DNA from: Eisenbergiella porci
GTDB lineage: Bacteria; Bacillota; Clostridia; Lachnospirales; Lachnospiraceae
Length of the DNA stretch: 63,994 nt
NCBI RefSeq assembly: GCF_009696275.1
Contig: NZ_VUMI01000033.1
Coordinates: 1 to 63,994, forward strand
Direction: 5' to 3'
Shown: in pieces, positions 1 through 7,415 of the stretch
Layout: every line of letters begins with the position of its first letter
How positions within the stretch are numbered: the stretch's first letter is position 1
Notes under the pieces: model-generated
Told to the model about the DNA's origin: nothing
The model's input: only the letters and a program-made list of their open reading frames with translations
Databases searched by the model: none
Position numbers and translations under genes: made by a program

Positions 1-51
1 GAAGGCTACGAATGCCTAAAGGGTGTGGATAAAAACATGAAAAGGGCGTAG
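1..51 (+). CDS. 3' tail of an unidentified ORF in the repeated element (partial)
   Basis: Frame 1 is open from the contig edge to a TAG at 49-51 and reads EGYECLKGVDKNMKRA. The same tail occurs in inverted orientation at the other contig end. Because it lies inside a repeat that interrupts unrelated loci, it may be the C-terminus of a transposase or accessory protein. Sixteen residues are too few to recognise a family. Confidence 0.3.
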   Translation, partial: EGYECLKGVDKNMKRA

Positions 52-127
52 CGATGTGGAAAATAAATATTTAAGTATAAAAGTATCGAGAGGATTATTT
101 ACAACCTGCCAGCGCCTTTCGGCGCTG
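1..127 (+). mobile_element. End of a multicopy, probably mobile element (left copy)
   Basis: Positions 2-127 are the exact reverse complement of 63869-63994. The repeat contains the 3' tail of an ORF (stop at 49-51), about 60 bases of AT-rich sequence, and a hairpin at its inner edge (CAGCGCC, loop TTT, GGCGCTG-type arms at about 110-127). Identity stops at base 128, inside what should be CRISPR array sequence. I infer the boundary of a transposable element. No transposase domain is visible, so the family is unknown. A short subterminal hairpin without flanking inverted repeats would suit an IS200/IS605-like element, but this is not shown. Confidence 0.6.
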
Positions 128-174
128 GTGTGTTATTACTTGGCTTTATAAGATAGATGTTGTATAGTATTGCT

Positions 175-340
175 GTCGAGGCTTGTAAGAGCCTCGTGGA
201 TTGAAATGTTTTGAGGGTCATAAGTTTTGAGCGGAGTAATAGTCGAGGCTTGCAAGAGCCTCGTGGATTGAAATTCCTGCACCAGAGAGCCGATCATTTT
301 TGCTGTAGTCGAGGCTTGCAAGAGCCTCATACATTAAGAT
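175..340 (+). CRISPR. Type I-C-like CRISPR array, trailer end, truncated
   Basis: Three 33-base repeats lie at 175-207, 242-274 and 308-340. They begin GTCGAGGCTTG and end GTGGATTGAAAT, with an internal palindrome (GAGGCT/AGCCTC). The ending is characteristic of subtype I-C repeats. Spacers are 208-241 (34 bases) and 275-307 (33 bases). Repeat 1 has one change (T for C in the loop). Repeat 3 has about five changes in its last 13 bases, the usual decay of the leader-distal repeat, so the array ran from left to right. Bases 128-174 (47) probably include another spacer, but no repeat precedes it because the repeated element starts at 127. No cas gene or leader is in the window. Confidence 0.9.
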
Positions 341-363
341 ATACAGTCTCACATACCTATAAT
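335..363 (+). promoter_or_regulatory. Possible promoter of the protease gene
   Basis: TATAAT at 358-363 has a weak -35 (TAAGAT, 335-340) at 17-base spacing. The -35 lies in the degenerate last CRISPR repeat. A GGAGG ribosome binding site follows at about 371-375, ahead of the ATG at 388. Confidence 0.4.
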
Positions 364-387
364 AAAAATGGAGGAAACAGGTAATTA

Positions 388-1245
388 ATGAAGGAGCGAA
401 TAAAAACTATAGTTTTCTGGATTTTGCTGGCTTTCACTGCAGCAGCGGCTATGGTAACTCCGTGGGCCTGTGCAAATAAAAAAGAAAATAATTCTGAAAA
501 GGAAACTATGGTGGAGAGTCAGGAAGCGGCTGAAGGCATGCTTGATGGTGCCGGGTTGGACAACGTAGGGTTTGCAAAAAGCCTGGATGGTGAAAATGTG
601 GAAAAGGCACAGGAACAGGCGGAACGAAGCGTAGTCCGGCTGGATGTGCAGGGAAACGGCGCAGAGTATTTCGGAAGCGGCGTGATCTGGGATGTTGCGG
701 AGGAAGGGATAGTTATTGTGACCAGCAGACATTTGCTGGAAGAAGGGGAGTTGCTTCGGGTGGTTCTTCCGGATGGAAGGGAGACTTCCGGGAAGACGGA
801 GGGCCTATGTCAGGTTAAGGATATTGGTTTTGTAGTAGTGCCGGAGGATTTACCGGAAAAAGAAAAAGTGAATGGAGCTTCCTCTGATGCAGCGGAAAAG
901 ACAATGCTGGTGGTCAGTCTGCATCAGAGGATTTTTGATACCCTGGATGCGGAAAGTCCCCTTGTGGTGCTGGGATGCTCTGAGGACGGCGTGGGAGATG
1001 AGGCCAGACATGCTGTTTTAAAGGATAAGGCATGGTACCGCGAGGAGTTTGGAAGCGATATCATGGTCCTGGAATGTGAGGCAAAACCCGGAATGTCAGG
1101 GGGCGGTGTTTTTGACGGCAATGGAAATTTTGTGGGTATGCTGGGGGGCGGCAGTGGAAATGACGCGGCGGCGCTTTCTATGGAGACGGTAAATGAAGCA
1201 TATGAGGAAGTATTTGGAAGAATGAGGAACACTGAGGAATATTAA
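388..1245 (+). CDS. Trypsin-like (HtrA-type) serine protease, exported
   Basis: A 285-residue protein with an N-terminal hydrophobic segment (about 8-26) that acts as a signal or membrane anchor, possibly ending in a lipid-modified Cys28. A charged linker precedes a compact chymotrypsin-fold domain (about 80-275). The catalytic triad can be read: His115 in TSRHLL, Asp145 in VKDIGF, and Ser237 in KPGMSGGGVF (GxSGG motif). It lacks the PDZ domain of full DegP/HtrA proteins and is shorter. It probably cleaves or senses proteins outside the membrane. The gene stands alone between the CRISPR array and the zinc cluster. The start is supported by GGAGG 12 bases upstream. Confidence 0.8.
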   Translation: MKERIKTIVFWILLAFTAAAAMVTPWACANKKENNSEKETMVESQEAAEGMLDGAGLDNVGFAKSLDGENVEKAQEQAERSVVRLDVQGNGAEYFGSGVIWDVAEEGIVIVTSRHLLEEGELLRVVLPDGRETSGKTEGLCQVKDIGFVVVPEDLPEKEKVNGASSDAAEKTMLVVSLHQRIFDTLDAESPLVVLGCSEDGVGDEARHAVLKDKAWYREEFGSDIMVLECEAKPGMSGGGVFDGNGNFVGMLGGGSGNDAAALSMETVNEAYEEVFGRMRNTEEY

Positions 1246-1344
1246 GCCGCCTGATGGGAAAAGCTGGAATTAACATAAATTTTATAATATGTGTGGAACT
1301 ATTGCGTTTTATTATCAGTTCATTAATTCGGGCATGCATGAGAG

Positions 1345-1376
1345 TTGACAAGTTGAGGAAAACGGGGCAAAATATA
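1345..1376 (+). promoter_or_regulatory. Possible promoter ahead of the zinc cluster
   Basis: A perfect TTGACA (1345-1350) is followed by the AT-rich stretch AAAATATAG (1369-1377), but the spacing to a good -10 is 18-20 bases, so it is tentative. It is the best candidate in the 257-base gap 1246-1502. I see no clear Zur or AdcR operator and no recognised metal riboswitch there. Confidence 0.35.
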
Positions 1377-1502
1377 GAGGATGCGATCAAAGGCATCCTT
1401 ATGATATAAAATAGCCGCAGGCTGAGCTGAGTAATACAGGCCGGGACCAGGGCCAGGTGTTTGCAGGCTTAAGAGCCGTCACAGCGGAGAGAGAGGTGTA
1501 AT

Positions 1503-2696
1503 ATGACAAAAATAGATATTTTCTCAGGTTTTCTGGGAGCAGGAAAAACTACATTAATTAAGAAGCTTTTGAAGGAAGCCCTGGCAGGAAGCCAGGTAGT
1601 ATTGATTGAAAACGAATTTGGTGAAATCGGCATTGACGGCGGTTTCCTGAAAGAATCCGGTATTGAAATCAAGGAGATGAATTCAGGATGTATCTGCTGT
1701 TCACTGGTAGGCGATTTTGGGACATCCCTGAAGGAGGTTATGGATACGTATCATCCGGAACGGATCCTGATTGAGCCTTCCGGTGTGGGCAAGCTTTCCG
1801 ATGTGGTGAAGGCGGTACAGAATGTGGACATGGGAAGCGAGGTAACAATCAACAGCGCAGTTGCAGTGGTGGATGCTTCCAAGTGCAGGCTGTATATTAA
1901 GAACTTCGGTGAATTTTTCATCAATCAGATAGAACATGCGGGAACCATTATCCTGAGCAGGACGGATGTGGCATCAGAAACGAAGATACAGCAGGCTGTG
2001 GAACTGATTCGTGAGCATAACAGCAAAGCAACCATTATTACCACTCCAATAGAGCAGCTGGACGGAAAGGATATCCTCAAAACAATTGAAGGCGGCGAGG
2101 ATTTGGAAAAAGAGCTGATGGAGGCGGTTCTGAAGGAACAGGAGTCCGGCCATCACCATCATCACGACGGGGAGTGCTGCCATGGAGAGCATGAGCATCA
2201 TGACCATGAGCATTGCGGCCACGATCATGAAGACCATGAGCATGAAGAACATGATCATGAAGGCCATGAGCATTGCGATCACGATCATGAAGACCATGAC
2301 CATGAAGGCCACGAGCACGAAGGCCATGACCACGGCCACCATCACGATCACGGCGAAGGCTGCAGCTGCGGCTGCGGCTGCGGACATGATCATGACCACC
2401 ATGATCACCATCATGCGGACGAGGTGTTCACCAGTTGGGGAACCGAAACGCCTGCATCCTACACGAAGGATGAGATTTCCGATATCCTGGAAGCGTTGGA
2501 GGATGAGAAGAAATACGGCTTCGTACTCCGTGCAAAGGGCATGGTGCCTGCAGGGGACGGAACCTGGGTATACTTTGATTATGTGCCCGGCGAGAGCAAT
2601 GTAAGAGAAGGAAAGCCGGACGTAACCGGAAAATTCTGCGTAATCGGATCCAAGCTGAACGAAGCGGCGCTGGCGGAGCTTTTTGACAGAAAATAA
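1503..2696 (+). CDS. G3E (CobW/ZNG1-type) GTPase with a long His-rich metal-binding insert
   Basis: A 397-residue SIMIBI GTPase of the COG0523 family. Walker A is GFLGAGKTT (9-17), the metal motif is CICC (63-66), EPSG is at 91-94, and SRTD (152-155) replaces the NKxD guanine motif. Residues 217-304 are mostly His, Asp, Glu and Gly (many HDHE-type units) with several Cys, ending in a CSCGCGCG-like cluster. A CobW C-terminal domain follows (about 310-397). Members with CxCC and His-rich tracts use GTP to insert zinc or other metals into client proteins; B. subtilis ZagA is a zinc example. It opens a seven-gene run that ends in the zinc ABC importer, so a zinc chaperone role is the best inference. 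Confidence 0.88.
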   Translation: MTKIDIFSGFLGAGKTTLIKKLLKEALAGSQVVLIENEFGEIGIDGGFLKESGIEIKEMNSGCICCSLVGDFGTSLKEVMDTYHPERILIEPSGVGKLSDVVKAVQNVDMGSEVTINSAVAVVDASKCRLYIKNFGEFFINQIEHAGTIILSRTDVASETKIQQAVELIREHNSKATIITTPIEQLDGKDILKTIEGGEDLEKELMEAVLKEQESGHHHHHDGECCHGEHEHHDHEHCGHDHEDHEHEEHDHEGHEHCDHDHEDHDHEGHEHEGHDHGHHHDHGEGCSCGCGCGHDHDHHDHHHADEVFTSWGTETPASYTKDEISDILEALEDEKKYGFVLRAKGMVPAGDGTWVYFDYVPGESNVREGKPDVTGKFCVIGSKLNEAALAELFDRK

Positions 2697-2707
2697 AGCA
2701 ACGCACG

Positions 2708-2765
2708 ATTACTGTGAAGGAACGGAACAGCTGTAAAAGTAATTGTGAAGGCAACGGGCAGTTAC
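2708..2765. repeat. Two adjacent copies of the GTAACTGT...ACAGTTAC palindrome
   Basis: A degenerate copy at 2708-2736 is followed by a better one at 2739-2765 (GTAATTGTGAAGG ... GGGCAGTTAC). Both share the TGTGAAGG core with copies at 5524, 15156, 24491 and 31672. They lie between two co-oriented genes and can each fold as a stem-loop without a T-run, so they are REP-like elements rather than terminators. Confidence 0.6.
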
Positions 2766-2795
2766 AAAAAATTAAGATAAGAAAATGGCAGGCCT

Positions 2796-2847
2796 GAAGG
2801 GTTCCCTTCAACCTGCTGATTGATGCAGTATCGCAGGCAGGCCTGCG
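2796..2847 (+). promoter_or_regulatory. Two perfect hairpins just before the second GTPase gene
   Basis: GAAGGG-TT-CCCTTC lies at 2796-2809 and CGCAGGC-AG-GCCTGCG at 2832-2847. The second ends about 8 bases before the ribosome binding site of the GTG-start gene at 2867. They could tune translation or RNA stability between the two GTPase genes. Function is inferred from position only. Confidence 0.4.
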
Positions 2848-2866
2848 GTATGCAGGAGGGATAATT

Positions 2867-3796
2867 GTGAAACCTGTATATATCATTAATGGTTTTCTGG
2901 AAAGCGGAAAGACAGAATTTATTACGTATACGCTGGATCAGTCCTATTTTCAGATCAAGGGAAAGACGCTGCTCATTCTCTGTGAAGAGGGCGAAAATGA
3001 ATATGATCCGGCGCTGTTAAAGCGCAGCAACACCGTGATGGAGCTTATCGAAAACGAGGAGGATTTTACCCCGGAGAACCTGCTGAACCTGGAGAAAAAA
3101 ATCAAACCGGAACGCATCATCATAGAATACAACGGCATGTGGAACTTTAAAAATATGAAGCTTCCCTGGCACTGGCGTGTGGAGCAGCAGATAACCACAA
3201 TAGACGCGTCCACCTTTTCCATGTATTTTACCAACATGAAGTCTCTGCTTGCGGAAATGCTCCGGAATTCGGAGATGATTATTTTCAACCGCTGCGACGG
3301 GCTGGAGGATCTGAACAGCTATAAGCGCAACGTAAAGGCCATCAACCAGCAGGCGGACATTATTTTTGAAGACAGCAATGGTGAAATTGACGAGATTTTC
3401 GAAGAAGACCTTCCGTTTGATTTAAACAGCGATCCCATTGTACTGGACGATATGGGATATGGAATCTGGTATATTGATTCCCTGGATCATCTTGACCGTT
3501 ATGTGGGAAAAAATGTGCAGTTTACGGCGATGGTCATGAAGCCGGACGGGTTCCCCAAGGATCATTTCGTGCCGGGCCGCATGGCGATGACCTGCTGTGC
3601 GGAAGATATAGCTTTCCTGGGCTTTGTCTGCATTTCCAGGGATGCGGACAGCTTTAAGGAACAGGACTGGGTGAAGGTGACCGCGAAGGTTTCAAAGGAA
3701 TACTGGGCTGATTACGGCGGAGAGGGACCTGTGCTCCATGCCACCAGCGTGGTAAAGGCCAAAGCGCCCAAGGAAAAAGTCATCAGCTTTGTTTAA
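2867..3796 (+). CDS. CobW-like GTPase fused to a DUF1980/TIGR03943-like C-terminal domain
   Basis: A 309-residue protein starting at GTG (TGCAGGAGGG precedes it). Residues 1-190 are a G3E GTPase: Walker A GFLESGKTE (9-17) and NRCD as the guanine motif. The CxCC metal motif of the neighbouring GTPase is absent. From about 195 it becomes a small beta-rich domain (GYGIWYIDSL, AMTCCAEDIAFLG, PVLHATSV) like that of TIGR03943/DUF1980 proteins, which in other bacteria are encoded beside CobW GTPases and a permease-like partner. Having both in one chain is unusual. It probably acts with the upstream GTPase in metal delivery. The exact role is unknown. Confidence 0.75.
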   Translation: MKPVYIINGFLESGKTEFITYTLDQSYFQIKGKTLLILCEEGENEYDPALLKRSNTVMELIENEEDFTPENLLNLEKKIKPERIIIEYNGMWNFKNMKLPWHWRVEQQITTIDASTFSMYFTNMKSLLAEMLRNSEMIIFNRCDGLEDLNSYKRNVKAINQQADIIFEDSNGEIDEIFEEDLPFDLNSDPIVLDDMGYGIWYIDSLDHLDRYVGKNVQFTAMVMKPDGFPKDHFVPGRMAMTCCAEDIAFLGFVCISRDADSFKEQDWVKVTAKVSKEYWADYGGEGPVLHATSVVKAKAPKEKVISFV

Positions 3797-3808
3797 TCAG
3801 GGGGACAA

Positions 3809-4579
3809 ATGTCGGCTGAAACAGAAAAAGATCTGCAGCAGTTAAAGAAACGTTTTCTGGAACTGGCAGAAAAATCATACAGACAGAATATTTTTACTTT
3901 TACAGGCTTCCTGTCCATGGCGGAGCAGGAAGCCTTATTTGAAGCGATGAATACGCAGAAGGGCTATTCCTTCAGCCTGTGGGGCGGCAGCGAAGGCTGT
4001 GAAAGGCAGATGGCCCGCTTCGGCTCTCCGGAAGAGCTGGGATATGAGGAACTGTATCCCATAGAGACGCTGAAGGTCAGCCCGTTATTGGAAAAATTTG
4101 CGGATAATTTTACCCACCGGGATTTCCTGGGCGCTGTGATGAACCTGGGAATTGACAGAAGTACGGTGGGCGATATTTTTTTGGAAGGCAGGCATGCGTG
4201 GGTTTACTGCACCCAGCGGATCGCGCCCTGGCTTTGTGAGAACCTGACGAAGGTAAAGCATACCAATGTGCGCTGTGAGACGGCGGCGGAGGGGATGGAA
4301 GCGCCGGTGAGGGAGCCGGAAAGGGTTTCCCTGATCATTTCCAGCGAACGGGCGGACGCCATTCTTGCCAAGCTGTACCAGCTGTCCAGGAATCAGAGCC
4401 TGGAGCTCTTCCGGACAAAAAAGGTATACATCAATGGAAGGCTTTGCGAAAACAACAGCTGCCAGCTCAAAAGCGGGGATATGGTGAGCGCAAGAGGCTA
4501 CGGACGGTTCCTTTACTACGGTGCTGTCGGGGAAACCAGAAAGGGCAGGCTGAATGCCGCGGCGGGAGTTTACCGCTGA
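3809..4579 (+). CDS. YlmH-like RNA-binding protein with a C-terminal S4 domain
   Basis: A 256-residue protein. The N-terminal two thirds match the YlmH family (SLWGGSEGCERQMARFG, RDFLGAVMNLGIDRSTVGD), and residues about 180-240 form an S4 RNA-binding fold (LSRNQSLELFRTKKVYING). YlmH in B. subtilis lies in the ylm cell-division cluster and has been linked to ribosome rescue. Here it is displaced into a zinc cluster, 12 bases after the DUF1980 GTPase. A zinc-dependent switch of ribosome-associated factors would fit that placement, but this is inference. RBS AGGGGGACAA precedes the ATG. Confidence 0.82.
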   Translation: MSAETEKDLQQLKKRFLELAEKSYRQNIFTFTGFLSMAEQEALFEAMNTQKGYSFSLWGGSEGCERQMARFGSPEELGYEELYPIETLKVSPLLEKFADNFTHRDFLGAVMNLGIDRSTVGDIFLEGRHAWVYCTQRIAPWLCENLTKVKHTNVRCETAAEGMEAPVREPERVSLIISSERADAILAKLYQLSRNQSLELFRTKKVYINGRLCENNSCQLKSGDMVSARGYGRFLYYGAVGETRKGRLNAAAGVYR

Positions 4580-4609
4580 AAGCCTTGAGAATACGAGGGA
4601 GGAAACAGC

Positions 4610-5527
4610 ATGTATCACTATACATTGTCACAGTGGCTTTTCTTTTTTTATTTTTACTGCTTTTTCGGATGGTGTTTTGAATCTACCTATGTATCTATCT
4701 GTCAGAAAAAACTGGTGAACCGGGGATTTATCCGCGGGCCTTTTCTTCCCCTGTACGGTTCGGGAGCGATTATGATGCTCCTGGTATCCAGCCCCATGAA
4801 GGGAAATCTGGTGGGGATATATATTGCCGGCTGTATCGGCGCCACCGTACTGGAATATATAACAGGGGTGGTGATGGAGGCGCTGTTTAAGGTGCGTTAC
4901 TGGGATTATTCCCATAAAAAATTAAATTTCCAGGGGCAGATATGCCTGGAATCCACGCTTTGCTGGGGGCTTCTCACGATTTTAATGACACAGTTCATCC
5001 ATAAGCCGGTGGAGCATATCGCCATGTTGATTCCGCATAAAGTGCTGCTGCTTGTTGTTGCGGTGATATCGTTATACTTTATCGCCGACTTCGTTACTTC
5101 CTTCCAGGCTGCCATGGATCTGCGCGATATCCTTGTTAAGGCGGAACAGGCCAAGCAGGAGCTGGAGCGGATGCAGAAGCGTCTGGACGTACTTATCGCC
5201 GTGGCAAACGACGAACGGGAAGCCAAGAAGGAAAAACGCCTGGAGCGCAGGGAAGAGCTTGTGGGGACAATAGAAGAGGCCTTTGCCCAGCTTCGTGAAG
5301 CGCTTCCTGCTTCCGAGCTGCTGAAGGAAAAGAGAGAAGAAATCCTGGAGCTGCGTGACAGATTTATCGGAAACAAACGGGTGGGAGAGGAAAAGGAGCA
5401 GTCCTTTATCCATAACTTCATCAAGAGAAACATGCTGAAGGGCAACCCCACCATGACTTCCCATAAATTCCATGATACACTGGAGGAACTGAAAAAATCT
5501 GCTTCTGAATATAGAAGAAAACGGTAA
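4610..5527 (+). CDS. CmpB-like (DUF1113) multi-spanning membrane protein
   Basis: A 305-residue protein with five or six hydrophobic segments in residues 1-165 (FFFYFYCFFGW, then FIRGPFLPLYGSG) typical of the ABC_trans_CmpB/DUF1113 family, called putative ABC-transporter type IV. The C-terminal 130 residues are charged and coiled-coil-like (KRLERREE repeats). No transport substrate is known for the family. It lies in the zinc cluster between the YlmH-like gene and znuA, with short gaps. AGGGAGGAAACAGC ribosome binding site. Confidence 0.75.
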   Translation: MYHYTLSQWLFFFYFYCFFGWCFESTYVSICQKKLVNRGFIRGPFLPLYGSGAIMMLLVSSPMKGNLVGIYIAGCIGATVLEYITGVVMEALFKVRYWDYSHKKLNFQGQICLESTLCWGLLTILMTQFIHKPVEHIAMLIPHKVLLLVVAVISLYFIADFVTSFQAAMDLRDILVKAEQAKQELERMQKRLDVLIAVANDEREAKKEKRLERREELVGTIEEAFAQLREALPASELLKEKREEILELRDRFIGNKRVGEEKEQSFIHNFIKRNMLKGNPTMTSHKFHDTLEELKKSASEYRRKR

Positions 5528-5550
5528 CTGTAAAGAATACGGACAGTTAC
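5524..5550. repeat. GTAACTGT palindrome copy overlapping a stop codon
   Basis: GTAACTGT ... ACAGTTAC at 5524-5550 (27 bases) folds into a stem. Its second to fourth bases supply the TAA stop of the CmpB-like gene. It belongs to the dispersed family described under findings. Confidence 0.65.
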
Positions 5551-5564
5551 AGAAAAGGAAAGAA

Positions 5565-6632
5565 ATGAAGAAACGACTGACAGCGATAATAGTCCCGCTG
5601 ATTCTGTGTTTTCTTACGGCCCTGACTCTGGCCGGCTGCGGCGCGGCAGGGCAGGAAAAGGAGGCCGCCCGGACGGCTCCCGACGGCAGGCCCAAAATAC
5701 AGGTAATTACCACCATATTTCCGCCATATGACTTTGTCCGTCAGATAGGCGGGGATTATGTGGAGGCGGATATGCTGCTCAAACCGGGAATGGAGGCTCA
5801 TTCCTATGAGCCTACGCCCCGGGATATCATAAGGATAACGGAGAGTGATCTGTTTCTGTATGCCGGAGGAGAATCTGACGTATGGGTGGAGGAGCTGCTG
5901 GAAGGCAATGATTCCCGTGTCCACGCCCACAGCCTTCTGGAATGGGTCGAGCCTTTGGAAGAGGAAACCGCGGAGGGTATGCAGTCCAGGGAGCACGATC
6001 ATGACCATGAAGAAGAGGCGCTTAAAAATGGGGCGGCTGAAGAGACGGCCGGCGGAACAGAGGCTTTTGCAGAGGATGCAGGCGTGCATCTGGAGGAAGG
6101 GGAATATGATGAGCATGTATGGACCTCCCCTGCCAACGCCATTCTGATTGTGGAAAAAATCCGGGATACGCTCATCTCCATCGATCCTGACCGCGCCGGA
6201 ATTTATGAGGAGAATGCCAAGGCCTATCTGGAGCAGCTGCGCAGTCTGGACAGCGATTACCGCCGGGTAATAGGAGAGGCAAAGCGCCATACGGTAATCT
6301 TTGGGGATCGTTTCCCCTTTCTCTATCTGGTGAAAACCTATGGCCTGGATTATTATGCGGCTTTTCCCGGCTGCAGCTCTGAAACGGAGCCGAGTGCGGC
6401 GACCATCGCCTTCCTTACGGATGAGGTGAAGGAGGAGCATATTCCGGTGGTATTTTATCTGGAGCTTTCCAATGCCAAGGTGGCGGATGCCATAGCTGAG
6501 GTAACCGGAGCCAGGACCGCCATGCTGCACTCCTGCCATACCCTTACCAGGGAAGAAATGAAGCGGGGGGAAAATTACTTTTCGCTGATGCGGCAGAATC
6601 TGGAGCAGCTTAAGCTGGCGCTTAACGAATAA
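5565..6632 (+). CDS. znuA: Zinc ABC transporter substrate-binding lipoprotein ZnuA/AdcA
   Basis: A 355-residue cluster A-I metal-binding protein. The signal peptide ends in the lipobox LAGC (Cys25). It has the first metal His79 (EAHSYEP), an acidic His-containing loop (HDHDHEE, 144-150) typical of zinc- rather than manganese-specific members, His184 in EHVW, GDRFPF, and the C-terminal HSCHTLTREE. It captures Zn2+ outside the membrane and passes it to ZnuB. It is followed by znuC and znuB; a GC-rich 66-base gap precedes znuC. Confidence 0.92.
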   Translation: MKKRLTAIIVPLILCFLTALTLAGCGAAGQEKEAARTAPDGRPKIQVITTIFPPYDFVRQIGGDYVEADMLLKPGMEAHSYEPTPRDIIRITESDLFLYAGGESDVWVEELLEGNDSRVHAHSLLEWVEPLEEETAEGMQSREHDHDHEEEALKNGAAEETAGGTEAFAEDAGVHLEEGEYDEHVWTSPANAILIVEKIRDTLISIDPDRAGIYEENAKAYLEQLRSLDSDYRRVIGEAKRHTVIFGDRFPFLYLVKTYGLDYYAAFPGCSSETEPSAATIAFLTDEVKEEHIPVVFYLELSNAKVADAIAEVTGARTAMLHSCHTLTREEMKRGENYFSLMRQNLEQLKLALNE

Positions 6633-6698
6633 TTGTAGCGGCCCTGCCTGCATCTGGCGAAGGACAGCCAGCCGGCCCTGAAGCGGCGGCCGAAAGGA

Positions 6699-7415
6699 AT
6701 GAAAATGTCTTATATAACATGTAAAAATGTATCATTTGCATATGAAAACCAGATTGTGGTATCCGGCCTTGATTTTCAGGTGAACGCAGGAGATTACCTG
6801 TGTATCATCGGAGAGAACGGCACCGGGAAAACAACGCTGATCAAGGGCCTTCTGGGATTGAAAAAACCGGCGGGCGGTGAAATTGTCACGGGAGACGGGC
6901 TGAAGGCCACGCAGATCGGCTATGTGCCCCAGCAGGACGCGGTGCAGAAGGATTTTCCTGCATCCGTCTATGAGGTGGTGCTTTCCGGCTGCCTGAACAG
7001 CCGTGGCATGAAGCCGGGCTTTGGTGCGGCGGAGAAAAAAAGAGCGGTTGATAACATGGAGCTTCTGAAAATCGGTGATTTGAAAAACAAGAGCTTTCAG
7101 GATCTCTCCGGCGGCCAGCGGCAGCGAGTGCTTCTGGCCCGTTCTCTGTGCGCCACCAAGCGGCTGCTTTTACTGGACGAACCGATTACCGGGCTGGATC
7201 CGGTGGCAACGGAGGAATTTTACGCCATGCTTGATGATCTGAACGGAAACCACGATATTACGATTATTATGGTTTCCCACGACATCAGGGAAGCGGTGGA
7301 GCATGCGGATCATATTCTGCACCTTTCCCAAGGCGGCTACTTTTTCGGAACCACACAGGACTATGGGAAGAGCGGCTTCGGGAAAAAATTTCTGGGAGGT
7401 CTGGCAGATGCTTGA
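6699..7415 (+). CDS. znuC: Zinc ABC transporter ATP-binding protein ZnuC
   Basis: A 238-residue ABC ATPase: Walker A GENGTGKTT (about 38-46), Q-loop VPQQD, signature LSGGQRQRV, Walker B LLLLDEP, and H-loop VSHD. It powers zinc uptake with ZnuA and ZnuB. A second in-frame ATG at 6705 is better spaced from AAAGGA and may be the true start. Its 3' end overlaps znuB by 8 bases, implying translational coupling. Confidence 0.92.
   Translation: MKMSYITCKNVSFAYENQIVVSGLDFQVNAGDYLCIIGENGTGKTTLIKGLLGLKKPAGGEIVTGDGLKATQIGYVPQQDAVQKDFPASVYEVVLSGCLNSRGMKPGFGAAEKKRAVDNMELLKIGDLKNKSFQDLSGGQRQRVLLARSLCATKRLLLLDEPITGLDPVATEEFYAMLDDLNGNHDITIIMVSHDIREAVEHADHILHLSQGGYFFGTTQDYGKSGFGKKFLGGLADA

Noticed and set aside
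1246-1502. Metal or cobalamin riboswitch before the zinc cluster
   Set aside because: I looked for conserved riboswitch cores and found none; only a TTGACA and weak -10 are visible.
2182-2604. 140-residue ORF rich in Met/Ile/Thr in the second frame of the CobW gene
   Set aside because: It is the shadow of the His-rich repeat tract (CAT/GAC codons) in another frame, with no ribosome site or family.
3999-4700. Minus-strand ORFs across the ylmH-like gene
   Set aside because: Antisense shadows in a GC-rich gene, without ribosome sites or recognisable domains.
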